Assembly (NCBI GenBank): GCA_965223115.1
Contig: OZ244982.1
Span: forward strand, 434,001-498,000
Source: CBDCUI01 sp965223115
GTDB taxonomy: Bacteria > Pseudomonadota > Gammaproteobacteria > UBA4575
Direction of reading: 5' to 3'
DNA: 64,000 nt
Shown here piece after piece: positions 8,303-18,436 of the stretch; positions within the stretch are counted from its first letter, which is position 1; each line of letters starts with the position of its first letter. Below the pieces are notes generated by a model. That model searched no databases, was not told the DNA's origin, and was given only the letters and a program-made list of their open reading frames with translations. Both the position numbers and the translations under genes were made by a program.

Positions 8303-11300
8303 ATGAACCAGTTCATACACTTACATATACATACAGAGTATTCACTTGTGGACAGTATTGTGCGTGTTCCCGAGCTGATGAAGTCTGTAAGTGAATTGGG
8401 TATGTCAGCCATTGCGCTAACTGATGTTAATAATTTATTTGCCTTAGTAAAATTTTATCAGGCAGCTGTGAAACATGGTATTAAACCTATTATTGGTTTG
8501 GATGCACAGATTACAGGTTTATCAACTAAAGAACCTGTTTCTCGTGTCGTCATTCTATGCAAAAACGAGCGAGGTTATAAAACACTTACTAGGCTGGTTA
8601 CCAAAAGCTATTTAGAAGGGCAGAGAGGAAGTGGTCCAACAATAGATCGTAATTGGTTGACAGGTATTGGTGATGACTTAATTATTTTGTCCGGTGGCAG
8701 GGAAGGAGATGTTGGTAAAGCTATTATTTCTGGTAATAGCAAATTATCTGAGCAGTACATAAATTTCTGGTGTACACATTTTGCAAATAATTATTATCTT
8801 GAACTACAACGTACAGGCCGTGAAGAAGAAGAGCTATATACACGTAGTGCTTTGCAATTGGCCATTAAGTATTCATTGCCTGTAGTGGCGAGTAATGATG
8901 TACGTTTTATACGACGCGATGAATTTGATGCGCATGAAACAAGAGTTTGTATACAAACTGGTCGTGTGCTGAATGATCCAAGGCGACCGCATACCTATTC
9001 AGAGCAACAATATCTTCGCAGCAGCGAGGAGATGATTGAATTATTTGAGGACATACCGGAAGCGATAATAAATAGTGTAGAAATTGCTAAGCGTTGTAAT
9101 GTTACATTGACGTTAGGCGAAAATATCTTACCTGAATTTCCCATCCCCGCATCGTTTACCCCTCAAGAATATATGCGTGTCCAAGCTGAAGAAGGCTTGG
9201 TCATGCGGTTAAAAAAACTTAGTAATAGTGATGCTGATTATCCAAAACACGATACGTATAAGCAGCGGCTTGATACAGAGCTGGCTGTAATTAATTCAAT
9301 GGGATATGCAGGTTATTTTCTTATCGTTGCTGATTTTACGCGCTGGGCTAAAGAGAATGCCATTCCTGTGGGACCAGGTAGGGGTTCGGGAGCAGGTTCA
9401 TTAGTTGCTTATGCATTGGGTATTACGGATATCGATCCTTTGCGATATGACTTGCTGTTTGAGCGTTTCTTAAATCCCGAACGTGTTTCCATGCCTGATT
9501 TTGATATCGATTTCTGTATGGATAATCGTGATCGTGTCATCGAGTATGTGGCACAGCGTTATGGCCGTACCCATGTTAGCCAAATTATTACTTACGGTAG
9601 CATGGCTGCCCGCGCAGTAGTGCGTGATGTTGGAAGAGTGTTGGGTCACCCCTATGGTTTTGTTGATCGTATTGCCAAACTCATTCCATTTGAAGTGGGT
9701 ATGACTTTAGAAAAAGCATTAGATCGTGAACCACTATTGCAAGAACAATATAAAAATGAAGAAGAAGTGAGTGCTATTTTAGATTTAGCAATGAGTTTAG
9801 AAGGTCTTGCCAGAAATGCAGGTAAACATGCCGGAGGTGTAGTGATTGCACCAAGCGAACTTACTGATTTTACTCCTCTGTATTGTGAATCAGGTGGAAC
9901 CAATGTGGTTACGCAATTGGATAAAGATGATGTAGAGGCGATTGGTTTAGTAAAATTTGACTTCTTAGGTTTGAGAACACTCACAATAATTGATAATACT
10001 GTACGCATTGTTAATGCAAAGCTAAAGCAACAACAAAAAGCATTAATTAATATTGATGAAATACCACTTGACGATGTAGCGACCTATGAAACATTAAAGC
10101 GTCAGCAGACTACTGCTGTGTTTCAGCTTGAATCTAGTGGTATTAAAGACATCATTAAACGACTCAAGCCAGATAAGTTTGATGATATTGTGGCATTAGT
10201 TGCCTTGTATCGTCCTGGCCCATTGCAGTCTGGTATGGTTGAAGATTTTATCTTACGTAAACACGGTGCACGTGTGGATTACTTTCATCCCGATTTAGAA
10301 CCTATTTTGCAACAAACCTACGGTGTAATTTTATATCAAGAACAAGTAATGCAAATTGCACAATTGCTAGCGGGCTATACACTTGGCGGTGCGGATTTGT
10401 TGCGGCGTGCAATGGGTAAAAAGAAACCAGAAGAAATGGCACAACAGCGTGAGATATTTATAAAGGGTGCAACAAATAGGGGTGTTGAAGAAAAGCTTGC
10501 CAGCCATATTTTTGATTTAATGGAAAAGTTTGCTGGTTATGGTTTTAATAAATCGCACTCTGTAGCGTATGCATTATTAGCCTATCAAACCGTTTGGCTG
10601 AAAACACACTATCCAGCAGAGTTTATGTCTTCTGTAATGTCTTCTGATTTAGACAACACCGACAAGGTGGTCCATCTAATTGCAGAATGTAGAGGCATGA
10701 ATCTTGAAGTGCAATCACCTAACATCAATAGTTCAAACTACAATTTCACCGTACCTGAAGAAAAGATAATTTTATATGGTCTTGGTGCAATTAAAGGCGT
10801 AGGGCAGGCTGCTGTAGAGCAGATTGTGGCGGTGCGTAACGAGTCTGGTATATATCAAGATTTAGATGACTTTTGTATGCGCTTAGGTACACAAAAAGTA
10901 AATCGTAGATGTATAGAAGCATTAATACGTGCAGGTGCAATGGATTGTTTTGAATATACGCGTGCAAGCTTGTTCCATCATTTAGATAAAGCATTACGAC
11001 ATGCTGAGCAACGTCAACGAGATCATGATACTGGGCAGAATGATATGTTTGGGCATGCTGAAGTGGTCATGAAAACGAGTAAAGTACAAGAAATTCCAGA
11101 ATGGGAGGATGAAAAGAAGCTACTTGGTGAACGGGAAACACTTGGGCTTTACTTGACTGGGCATCCAATAACGCGATATCAGAATGAGCTAAAGAAGATA
11201 ACCAATAAAAACATCAATCAAATGTTGAATTCAGGTTATAACGTGAAAGAATCATGGCAATTTCGTGATGACACCAAAACTGTGTTAGTGGCTGGTTTGT

Positions 11301-11800
11301 TAGATCAAATAAGATTACGTAATAGTCCGAAAGGCAGGATTGCGTTTTTAACGCTTGATGACAATACTGGGCGCATCGATGTTGCTGTATTTGCCAATGA
11401 TTATGCGAAATATGATCATATGTTGATCAAAGATGCGATATTAATTATTAAAGGTAGTTTAGGCTGGGATGAATATACAGGCCGGATACGTATTCGAGCG
11501 AATGAGGTGTGGAATTTTGACACCTATCTCAAGCAATATGGGGCTTTACTCAATATAAAAGTAAAGACTAGTGGTGAATCTTTGTCTTGGGTACAGGATT
11601 TACAGCAATTATTATTGCCGTTTAAAGACGGTAATTGTTCTGTGTTAGTTGAATATCAAAATAACTCTATAGCAGCACGATTAGAACTCCCGGAAGATTG
11701 GAATATCTCGTTGGATGAGAATCTATTACAACGTTTAAATAAAGTATCAGAAATAGTGGATACAAGTGTCGTATACAAGAAACAATCAATTAATGCATAA
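8303..11800 (+). CDS. dnaE: DNA polymerase III alpha subunit
   Basis: DnaE is the replicative polymerase subunit. The 1165-residue protein (E. coli 1160) has an N-terminal PHP domain (FIHLHIHTEYSLVDS), a pol III palm with the catalytic aspartates D401 and D403 in MPDFDIDF (same numbers as E. coli) and a third in KFDFLGLRTL. The fingers include GPGRGSGAGSLVAYALGI, and a helix-hairpin-helix/OB region lies near the C terminus (VLVAGLLDQIRLRNSPKG). In the PHP domain H8 and H10 are kept but the usual TDH histidine is valine (TDVNN), so it is probably not an active nuclease. No clear Shine-Dalgarno precedes the ATG; a TAAAAT lies at 8288-8293. Confidence 0.98.
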   Translation: MNQFIHLHIHTEYSLVDSIVRVPELMKSVSELGMSAIALTDVNNLFALVKFYQAAVKHGIKPIIGLDAQITGLSTKEPVSRVVILCKNERGYKTLTRLVTKSYLEGQRGSGPTIDRNWLTGIGDDLIILSGGREGDVGKAIISGNSKLSEQYINFWCTHFANNYYLELQRTGREEEELYTRSALQLAIKYSLPVVASNDVRFIRRDEFDAHETRVCIQTGRVLNDPRRPHTYSEQQYLRSSEEMIELFEDIPEAIINSVEIAKRCNVTLTLGENILPEFPIPASFTPQEYMRVQAEEGLVMRLKKLSNSDADYPKHDTYKQRLDTELAVINSMGYAGYFLIVADFTRWAKENAIPVGPGRGSGAGSLVAYALGITDIDPLRYDLLFERFLNPERVSMPDFDIDFCMDNRDRVIEYVAQRYGRTHVSQIITYGSMAARAVVRDVGRVLGHPYGFVDRIAKLIPFEVGMTLEKALDREPLLQEQYKNEEEVSAILDLAMSLEGLARNAGKHAGGVVIAPSELTDFTPLYCESGGTNVVTQLDKDDVEAIGLVKFDFLGLRTLTIIDNTVRIVNAKLKQQQKALINIDEIPLDDVATYETLKRQQTTAVFQLESSGIKDIIKRLKPDKFDDIVALVALYRPGPLQSGMVEDFILRKHGARVDYFHPDLEPILQQTYGVILYQEQVMQIAQLLAGYTLGGADLLRRAMGKKKPEEMAQQREIFIKGATNRGVEEKLASHIFDLMEKFAGYGFNKSHSVAYALLAYQTVWLKTHYPAEFMSSVMSSDLDNTDKVVHLIAECRGMNLEVQSPNINSSNYNFTVPEEKIILYGLGAIKGVGQAAVEQIVAVRNESGIYQDLDDFCMRLGTQKVNRRCIEALIRAGAMDCFEYTRASLFHHLDKALRHAEQRQRDHDTGQNDMFGHAEVVMKTSKVQEIPEWEDEKKLLGERETLGLYLTGHPITRYQNELKKITNKNINQMLNSGYNVKESWQFRDDTKTVLVAGLLDQIRLRNSPKGRIAFLTLDDNTGRIDVAVFANDYAKYDHMLIKDAILIIKGSLGWDEYTGRIRIRANEVWNFDTYLKQYGALLNIKVKTSGESLSWVQDLQQLLLPFKDGNCSVLVEYQNNSIAARLELPEDWNISLDENLLQRLNKVSEIVDTSVVYKKQSINA

Positions 11801-11848
11801 TTGCATATAAATTATTTTTCAGTTTTATACCTTAAAGAAACAAATTAA

Positions 11849-12811
11849 ATGAATCCTGACTACCTAGATTTCGAACAGCCTATTGCCGAGCTAGAAGCTA
11901 AGATTGATGAGCTGAGGCTGGTTGAAAGTGATAATGAGTTTAATCTTAATGAAGAAATTACAAAGCTTCAAGCTAAGTCTAAAAGTTTAATCGAGTCAAT
12001 ATTTTCTAATTTAAGTCCATGGCAGGTAGCACAATTGGCGCGCCATCCAAAGCGACCTTACACCTTAGATTATATAGAGAGGTTATTTACACATTTCACT
12101 GAATTACATGGTGATCGTATGTATTCAGATGATGCCGCTATCGTTGCTGGATTGGCTAAGTTTGAAGGAATGTCTGTAGCGGTTATTGGTCATCAAAAAG
12201 GACGTAATACCAATGAAAATATTCACCGCAATTTTGGTATGCCTCGACCGGAAGGATACCGGAAAGCGTTACGAATCATGGAACTTGCTGAGCGCTTTAA
12301 ATTACCTGTATTGACTTTTATTGATACACCTGGCGCTTATCCAGGGATTGGTGCTGAAGAACGTGGTCAAAGTCAAGCTATTGCAGTGAATTTGCAGCGC
12401 ATGTCTAATCTGCGTACTCCAGTTATATGTACTGTGATTGGAGAGGGTGGCTCTGGCGGCGCACTAGCTATTGGGGTCGGTGATTACTTGTCTATGCTGA
12501 GTTACAGTACCTATTCAGTCATTTCACCTGAAGGTTGTGCCTCTATTCTTTGGAAAGATGCCAACAAAGCAGAAGATGCTGCCATGGCTTTAGGGATTAC
12601 TGCACAACGCTTAAAAGAACTAGAATTAATTGATGAAATTATTGAGGAACCTCTAGGGGGGGCGCATCGTGATATCGATACGACGTGTAATAATGTCCGT
12701 GAATCATTGAGGTCAGCATTGCAAGACTTTGTCTCACAAGATACTGACGACTTGCTTGCGGCCCGCTATAAACGTCTCACTCAGTTTGGTGCATTTAAAG
12801 ATACTGCATAA
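11849..12811 (+). CDS. accA: Acetyl-CoA carboxylase carboxyltransferase, alpha subunit
   Basis: AccA is one half of the carboxyltransferase that makes malonyl-CoA for fatty acid synthesis, working with AccD (not in the window). The product is 320 residues (E. coli 319). The N-terminal helix pair (LDFEQPIAELEAKIDEL) is followed by the crotonase-like core: HRNFGMPRPEGYRKALR, TFIDTPGAYPGIGAEERGQ, GEGGSGGALAIGVGD and SPEGCASILWKD. The order dnaE-accA-tilS is standard for gammaproteobacteria. The start ATG is 48 bases after dnaE. Confidence 0.97.
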   Translation: MNPDYLDFEQPIAELEAKIDELRLVESDNEFNLNEEITKLQAKSKSLIESIFSNLSPWQVAQLARHPKRPYTLDYIERLFTHFTELHGDRMYSDDAAIVAGLAKFEGMSVAVIGHQKGRNTNENIHRNFGMPRPEGYRKALRIMELAERFKLPVLTFIDTPGAYPGIGAEERGQSQAIAVNLQRMSNLRTPVICTVIGEGGSGGALAIGVGDYLSMLSYSTYSVISPEGCASILWKDANKAEDAAMALGITAQRLKELELIDEIIEEPLGGAHRDIDTTCNNVRESLRSALQDFVSQDTDDLLAARYKRLTQFGAFKDTA

Positions 12812-12847
12812 TAATATTATCACTCGACACCATGAGTGTTTTACTTT

Positions 12848-14137
12848 ATGACTCTTGCGGTCACATCACTACAGCCGTTATTTGGTTCACTACAACAAAT
12901 TTCTAAGTACATTGTTGCGTTCAGTGGTGGAATGGATTCAACTGTGCTATTGCATGTTATGCATAAACTTAAACTCCCCATGCATGTTATATATGTCAAC
13001 CACCATTTACAAAAAGATAGTAATCAATGGGAACAACATTGCATAGAAATTTGTAAAGATTGGAATATTCCAATTTCAATTGCACACGCAAAGTTAGATA
13101 AAGGTATAAAAAAGAATATTGAAGAAAGTGCACGTAACGCCAGATACAAATTGCTATTTGAATTTGTGAAAGAGCAGCATTGTTTGGTTACTGCACATCA
13201 TAGAAACGATTTAGCAGAAACATTGCTATTACAATTATTGCGTGGCTCAGGTCCTGCAGGGCTTGCGGCTATGGCACAAGAGTATGATGCAGCTGCAGGT
13301 AAACATATACGCCCATTGCTTGCTTATACACGTGCCCAACTACTTGAATATGCACAAGCCAACCATTTGACATGGATAGAAGATGCATCGAATGATTGTT
13401 TAGATTTTAATCGCAATTATATCCGCAAGGAAATTATGCCTAATCTTCTAGAGCGTTGGCCTGGTGTTTTACAAACCTTTTCGCGAGTAACTGAGTTGCA
13501 GGCAGAGGCGATAGAATGCTTGAGCGCATTGGCAAAATTAGATTTGCAGAAAGCTAAAACAGAGCATACGCAAATATTATTAGTATCCCCATTGCGAGAG
13601 TTAAATTTAGTAAGACTGAAAAATGCATTACGTGCATGGATTCAAGAGCATAATATACGAGTTCCTAGTAGTAGAAGGATGGAGCAGATTTGTACAGATA
13701 TCATTTATAAGGACGATATGGATTCATCACCCGTACAAACTTGGGTAGAAGGAGAAGTGCGTCGTTATCGTGATCGTTTGTATATTATGACGCCGCTTAC
13801 GGAGCATGATGCTACGCAAACCTATCAATGGAATTTAAATGAACCACTTTATATAGAAAGCCTTAACCGTACACTGCAACCTTCTGATTTAAAGCGTAAT
13901 GGAGTTAAGCTACCTCAAGATGTGCAAGAGCTTACAGTACGTTTTCGGATAGGCGGTGAACGCCTCAAGCCATTTGGACAAAAACACCATAGGTCATTGA
14001 AAAACTTATTCCAAGAGGCAAAAATTCCACCCTGGGAAAGAGACCGCATCCCTTTATTGTTTTATAAAGATCAGCTTATTTCAGTATTAGGCTATTGGAA
14101 TGTAGAGAATTTTTGTGAAACCAAGGACCTCGTGTGA
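12848..14137 (+). CDS. tilS: tRNA(Ile)-lysidine synthetase
   Basis: TilS adds lysine to C34 of the CAU-anticodon isoleucine tRNA so that it reads AUA codons. It has the N-type ATP pyrophosphatase loop YIVAFSGGMDSTVLLHV, then VIYVNHHLQKDS, SARNARYKLL, TAHHRNDLAETLLLQLLRGSG and EDASNDCLDFNRNYIRKEI. The C-terminal domain contains RFRIGGERLKPFGQKHHRSLKNLFQEAKIPPW-like family sequence across the last ~80 residues. ATG 12848 gives 429 residues; a GTG at 12836 would add four. No strong ribosome site precedes either. About 430 residues matches E. coli. Confidence 0.95.
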   Translation: MTLAVTSLQPLFGSLQQISKYIVAFSGGMDSTVLLHVMHKLKLPMHVIYVNHHLQKDSNQWEQHCIEICKDWNIPISIAHAKLDKGIKKNIEESARNARYKLLFEFVKEQHCLVTAHHRNDLAETLLLQLLRGSGPAGLAAMAQEYDAAAGKHIRPLLAYTRAQLLEYAQANHLTWIEDASNDCLDFNRNYIRKEIMPNLLERWPGVLQTFSRVTELQAEAIECLSALAKLDLQKAKTEHTQILLVSPLRELNLVRLKNALRAWIQEHNIRVPSSRRMEQICTDIIYKDDMDSSPVQTWVEGEVRRYRDRLYIMTPLTEHDATQTYQWNLNEPLYIESLNRTLQPSDLKRNGVKLPQDVQELTVRFRIGGERLKPFGQKHHRSLKNLFQEAKIPPWERDRIPLLFYKDQLISVLGYWNVENFCETKDLV

Positions 14138-14242
14138 AACTACAGCATATCGAATATAAGCGATTGTGGTGATCGTGTAGCTCTGATACGCTTCAACCCC
14201 GTCTTGAATACATTCTCTCCAAATTGGCATACTAATTTATAC

Positions 14243-14258
14243 ATGCTGACTGCAGCAT
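14243..14258 (+). promoter_or_regulatory. Short hairpin in the pyrG leader, next to the ribosome site
   Basis: ATGCTG and CAGCAT form a perfect 6-bp inverted repeat around a 4-base loop (ACTG). It ends about five bases before the GTGGAGG ribosome site of pyrG. It could be part of a leader structure or chance. The whole 134-base gap before pyrG contains no gene. Confidence 0.3.
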
Positions 14259-14271
14259 ACGTGGAGGTTAT

Positions 14272-15978
14272 ATGACACGATATATTTTCATTACAGGCGG
14301 TGTAGTGTCATCGCTGGGTAAAGGCATAGCTTCTGCATCCTTAGGTGCTATTTTAGAAGCACGTGGGCTCAAAGTCAGCCTGATGAAATTGGATCCATAT
14401 ATTAATGTTGATCCCGGCACAATGAGCCCCTTCCAACATGGGGAAGTGTTTGTTACTGCAGACGGGGCAGAAACGGATTTAGATCTTGGTCATTATGAGC
14501 GTTTTGTACGTTTTCGTTCCAGTAAAAACAACAATTTCACAACTGGACAAATATATGAAAATGTAATTCGTAAAGAACGTCGTGGTGATTATCTTGGTGG
14601 TACAGTTCAAGTCATTCCACATATAACGGATGAAATTAAAAAATCTGTAGAACTTGGTGCAGGTGATGCCGATGTTGCGTTAGTAGAAATTGGTGGCACA
14701 GTGGGTGACATTGAATCTTTACCTTTTTTAGAAGCCATTCGCCAACTTGGTGTAGAGCTTGGACGTGAAAACACAATTTATATTCACTTAACATTAGTGC
14801 CTTATATCCAAGCATCTGGAGAAATGAAAACTAAGCCTACCCAACACTCGGTAAAAGAGCTTCGATCTATTGGTATTCAGCCAGATATATTATTGTGTCG
14901 TTCCGATCGCACTTTGCCTGATAGCCAGCGCAAAAAAATTGCATTATTTACTAATGTAGAAGAAAAGGCTGTGATTTCGGCTGTTGATGTAAGCACTATA
15001 TATAAATTGCCATTGTGGTTACATTCACAAGGATTGGATTCGATAGTGGTAGATAAATTTCAGATGAATTTACCCGCTGCTGATTTAAAGGATTGGAAAG
15101 AAGTAGTACATGCTATCGAGTTTCCAGAGGCAGAAATCACTGTCGGCATGGTAGGAAAATATGTTGATCTAACCGAATCTTATAAATCATTAAATGAAGC
15201 ACTTACACATGCAGGTATTCATACCCACACAAAAGTTAATATCCAATATATTGATTCAGAAAGTATCGAAACGAATGGACTAGGTATCCTTAAAGACTTA
15301 GATGCAATCTTAGTTCCAGGTGGTTTTGGTGATCGGGGTATAGAAGGGAAAATTGCCGCGTCATGCTATGCACGTGAACATAAAATACCGTATTTAGGAA
15401 TTTGCTTAGGCATGCAAGTCGCTGTCATAGACTATGCAAGAAATGTTGCGGGACTAAAGGGTGCGCATAGTACCGAATTTGAACAGACTACGGATAATCC
15501 TGTAATTGCTTTGATTACTGAATGGCAGGATCGTGAGGGCAGGCTGGAAAAGCGTAGCAAAATATCAGACTTGGGCGGATCAATGCGTCTTGGCGAACAA
15601 GAGTGTAAGTTACAGTCTGGGTCATTAGTACGAGAACTTTATGCTAAAGACACGATAGCTGAACGTCATCGTCATCGTTATGAGTTCAATAATAAATTTA
15701 TGGCAACTTTACAAAATGCAGGCTTGTCTTTTACCGGGAAATCTATGGATGATGCATTAGTTGAGGTAATAGAGATTCAAGACCATCCATGGTTTGTAGG
15801 TTGTCAATTTCATCCTGAATTCACTTCGACACCGCGTACGGGTCACCCACTATTTTCTGGATTTGTACAGGCAGCACGAACTTATCATGAGCAACAAGTA
15901 AAGCCGAGTAATGAGGTTGTAACGGAACGAATAGATTCTCCAGACTTGATTGCTCAGATCGAAAGCACTAAGCCGTAA
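14272..15978 (+). CDS. pyrG: CTP synthase
   Basis: PyrG makes CTP from UTP, ATP and glutamine. The 568-residue product (E. coli 545) has the synthetase domain (TRYIFITGGVVSSLGKGIA, KLDPYINVDPGTMSPFQHGE, EIGGTVGDIESLPFLEAIR) at about 1-270. The class I glutamine amidotransferase domain has nucleophile C378 in LGICLGMQ and the His-Glu pair in QFHPEF. The tail of about 25 residues beyond the usual end explains the extra length. A strong GGAGG lies five bases before the ATG. kdsA starts three bases after the stop, so the two are co-transcribed. Confidence 0.98.
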   Translation: MTRYIFITGGVVSSLGKGIASASLGAILEARGLKVSLMKLDPYINVDPGTMSPFQHGEVFVTADGAETDLDLGHYERFVRFRSSKNNNFTTGQIYENVIRKERRGDYLGGTVQVIPHITDEIKKSVELGAGDADVALVEIGGTVGDIESLPFLEAIRQLGVELGRENTIYIHLTLVPYIQASGEMKTKPTQHSVKELRSIGIQPDILLCRSDRTLPDSQRKKIALFTNVEEKAVISAVDVSTIYKLPLWLHSQGLDSIVVDKFQMNLPAADLKDWKEVVHAIEFPEAEITVGMVGKYVDLTESYKSLNEALTHAGIHTHTKVNIQYIDSESIETNGLGILKDLDAILVPGGFGDRGIEGKIAASCYAREHKIPYLGICLGMQVAVIDYARNVAGLKGAHSTEFEQTTDNPVIALITEWQDREGRLEKRSKISDLGGSMRLGEQECKLQSGSLVRELYAKDTIAERHRHRYEFNNKFMATLQNAGLSFTGKSMDDALVEVIEIQDHPWFVGCQFHPEFTSTPRTGHPLFSGFVQAARTYHEQQVKPSNEVVTERIDSPDLIAQIESTKP

Positions 15979-15981
15979 ATC

Positions 15982-16818
15982 ATGAAACTTTGTGGAACAG
16001 AAATTGGGCTAGAAAAGCCCTTTTTTTTAATTGCAGGGCCCTGTGTAATTGAAAGTATAGAGTTGGCGCGTGAAACTGCCGGGCAACTCAAAGCAATCAC
16101 ACAAGAATTACAAATTCCTTTTATTTATAAATCTTCGTTTGATAAAGCAAATCGTTCTTCTATAAATAGCTTTCGTGGTTTAGGTATAGAAAAAGGGTTG
16201 CAAATATTATCGAAAATAAAGCAAGAGTTTGATTTAAATATATTAACAGATGTACATGAAGATACACCATTGCAAGAAGTTGTGGAGGTAGCAGATGTTT
16301 TGCAAACCCCAGCTTTTTTATGTCGTCAAACTAATTTCATTCAACGTGTCGCTGCGTGCCAGCGCCCGGTAAATATTAAAAAGGGTCAGTTTCTGTCACC
16401 TGTTGAAATGAATAATGTAGTTGAAAAAGCAAAATCTGTAGGCAATGAGGAAATTATGGTTTGTGAGCGCGGCGTCTCTTTTGGATACAATAATTTAGTG
16501 TCGGATATGCGTTCGCTGGTAATTATGCGTAATACAGCTTGTCCAGTAGTATTCGATGCAACACATTCAGTACAATTGCCTGGTGGCGAAGGTAAAAGCT
16601 CAGGTGGGCAACGTGAATTTGTACCGGTATTAGCGCGGGCAGCCATTGCCAGCGGAATATCGGGTATATTTATGGAGACCCATCCTGATCCAGAGAAAGC
16701 AAAAAGTGATGGTTTAAATTCATGGCCTTTAGGCAAAATGAAAGCACTTTTACAAAGCCTTAAAGAAATTGATTTAGTGGTAAAGCAAAACGGTTTTATT
16801 GAATCTAATATTGCTTAA
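15982..16818 (+). CDS. kdsA: KDO-8-phosphate synthase
   Basis: KdsA condenses phosphoenolpyruvate with arabinose 5-phosphate to make KDO-8-phosphate, the precursor of the inner-core sugar of LPS. The 278-residue TIM-barrel protein (E. coli 284) shows FFLIAGPCVIES, YKSSFDKANRSS, GLQILSKIKQEF, DVLQTPAFLCRQTNF, NIKKGQFLSP, CERGVSFGYNN, DATHSVQLPGG and METHPDPEKAKSDG, all family signatures. It sits between pyrG and eno, the common gammaproteobacterial order, and shares the pyrG transcript. Confidence 0.97.
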   Translation: MKLCGTEIGLEKPFFLIAGPCVIESIELARETAGQLKAITQELQIPFIYKSSFDKANRSSINSFRGLGIEKGLQILSKIKQEFDLNILTDVHEDTPLQEVVEVADVLQTPAFLCRQTNFIQRVAACQRPVNIKKGQFLSPVEMNNVVEKAKSVGNEEIMVCERGVSFGYNNLVSDMRSLVIMRNTACPVVFDATHSVQLPGGEGKSSGGQREFVPVLARAAIASGISGIFMETHPDPEKAKSDGLNSWPLGKMKALLQSLKEIDLVVKQNGFIESNIA

Positions 16819-16852
16819 TAAATAAAATAGGGAATTACAACAAGGAAAAAGA

Positions 16853-18133
16853 ATGTCGAAGATTAAATCAGTTCATGCGCGAGAAGTTATTGATTCTCGA
16901 GGAAACCCTACTGTGGAAGCAGATGTCACTTTAGAATCAGGGGCTTTTGGAAGAGCTGCTGTCCCATCTGGAGCTTCAACTGGAACTTTGGAAGCCGTTG
17001 AATTGCGAGACGGAGATAATAGTCGTTATCTTGGCAAGGGCGTGCAAAAAGCTGTAAAAAATGTCAATACTGAAATTCAGCAAGCTCTTGTAGGAATGGA
17101 TAGTCTAGATCTTGGCTCAATTGATCAATGTATGCTTGAGCTTGATGGTACAAACAACAAAGGTCGTTTGGGTGCTAATGCATTGTTATCCGTTTCATTG
17201 GCTGTCGCAAAAGCTGCTGCTGCAGAAAAACAAACCCCTTTATATCGCTACTTACATCAAGGTGAAAAATTTGTTATGCCGGTTCCTATGATGAACATCA
17301 TTAATGGTGGTGAGCATGCAGACAATAGCGTCGACATGCAAGAATTTATGGTTGTGCCTACAGGTGCTACATCGATTAGTGAAGCCATTCGTTATGGTGC
17401 AGAAGTTTTTCATGCTTTAAAAAGTGTATTGAATAAAAAAGGGCTTAATACTGCAGTAGGTGATGAAGGTGGTTTTGCGCCAGATCTTAAATCTAATGAA
17501 GAGGCAGTAGAGACAATCCTGCAAGCAGTTGAGCTGGCAGGGTTTAAGATTGCTGAAGATATTCATCTTGGTTTGGATGTAGCGAGTACTGAGTTTTATA
17601 AAGATGGTAAATATGATCTCGAATCAGAAGGAAAGTCATTTGATTCGAGTCAATTTGTGAATTATTTAACGAATTGGGTAAATCAATATCCAATCATCAC
17701 CATTGAAGATGGTGTAGCAGAAGATGATTGGGATGGCTGGAAATTACTGACTGAGAAAATAGGTGATAGAGTGCAATTGGTTGGTGATGATTTATTTGTT
17801 ACGAATACTGAGATACTACAAAAAGGCATAGAGCGTGGAGTTGCAAATTCAATTCTTATTAAAGTGAACCAAATCGGCACATTAAGTGAAACACTTGCAG
17901 CAATAAAAATGGCACACGATGCAAACTATACAGCAGTGGTATCACATCGCTCTGGCGAAACAGAAGATGTAACCATTGCAGATCTGGCAGTTGCTACAAG
18001 TGCAGGTCAAATTAAAACAGGATCATTGTCTAGATCCGATCGAATTGCTAAATACAATCAGCTTATTCGTATTGAAGAAGAGTTAGGCGCAGATGCGCAG
18101 TATCCTGGAATTCAAGCTTATAATATTAAATAG
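16853..18133 (+). CDS. eno: Enolase
   Basis: Enolase converts 2-phosphoglycerate to phosphoenolpyruvate and, in many gammaproteobacteria, is a degradosome partner. The 426-residue product has VHAREVIDSRGNPTVEADV, the loop VPSGASTGTLEAVELRDGD, NIINGGEHADN, the catalytic Glu in VGDEGGFAPDL and the catalytic Lys in SILIKVNQIGTLSET, then SHRSGETEDVTIADLAVA. A good ribosome site (AAGGAAAAAG) precedes the ATG. It supplies phosphoenolpyruvate to KdsA upstream, and ftsB follows after nine bases. Confidence 0.98.
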   Translation: MSKIKSVHAREVIDSRGNPTVEADVTLESGAFGRAAVPSGASTGTLEAVELRDGDNSRYLGKGVQKAVKNVNTEIQQALVGMDSLDLGSIDQCMLELDGTNNKGRLGANALLSVSLAVAKAAAAEKQTPLYRYLHQGEKFVMPVPMMNIINGGEHADNSVDMQEFMVVPTGATSISEAIRYGAEVFHALKSVLNKKGLNTAVGDEGGFAPDLKSNEEAVETILQAVELAGFKIAEDIHLGLDVASTEFYKDGKYDLESEGKSFDSSQFVNYLTNWVNQYPIITIEDGVAEDDWDGWKLLTEKIGDRVQLVGDDLFVTNTEILQKGIERGVANSILIKVNQIGTLSETLAAIKMAHDANYTAVVSHRSGETEDVTIADLAVATSAGQIKTGSLSRSDRIAKYNQLIRIEEELGADAQYPGIQAYNIK

Positions 18134-18142
18134 ATTACGCTA

Positions 18143-18436
18143 TTGAAAATATTTATTTTAATCCTGAGTTTATTACTGCTGATTATGCAGTTTAAACTAT
18201 GGTTTGGCGAAGCGAGTGTTCGAGATGTAATTGAGTTGCGTGAAACCGTTGCGCAACAACGTGTCAAGAATGAAGAAGTTGAGCAGCGTAATATTGTATT
18301 AGAGGCAGAAGTTGAAGATTTGAAAACAGGTCTTGAAGCTATAGAAGCCCGTGCTAGAAATGAATTAGGCATGATTAAGAAAGATGAAACTTTTATACAT
18401 ATTGTAGAAAGCAAACATAAAGATACTGGTGAATGA
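18143..18436 (+). CDS. ftsB: Cell division protein FtsB
   Basis: FtsB is a small bitopic divisome protein that forms the FtsQLB complex. The 97-residue product has one N-terminal membrane segment (FILILSLLLLIMQFKLWF), a leucine-zipper-like coiled coil (about residues 28-70) and the family end EARARNELGMIKKDETFIHI. The start is TTG at 18143, with no ATG in a suitable place and only a weak ribosome site. The order eno-ftsB-ispD-ispF is strongly conserved in gammaproteobacteria and supports the call. Confidence 0.92.
   Translation: MKIFILILSLLLLIMQFKLWFGEASVRDVIELRETVAQQRVKNEEVEQRNIVLEAEVEDLKTGLEAIEARARNELGMIKKDETFIHIVESKHKDTGE

Noticed and set aside
8303..8500. Active proofreading nuclease in the DnaE PHP domain
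   Set aside because: H8 and H10 are kept, but the metal-binding TDH is TDV (V42), as in polymerases whose PHP domain is inactive.
12821..12842. CACTC/GAGTG hairpin followed by TTTT between accA and tilS as a terminator
   Set aside because: The stem is only five bases with an eight-base loop and it reaches the possible tilS start region; the genes are co-directional and normally linked.
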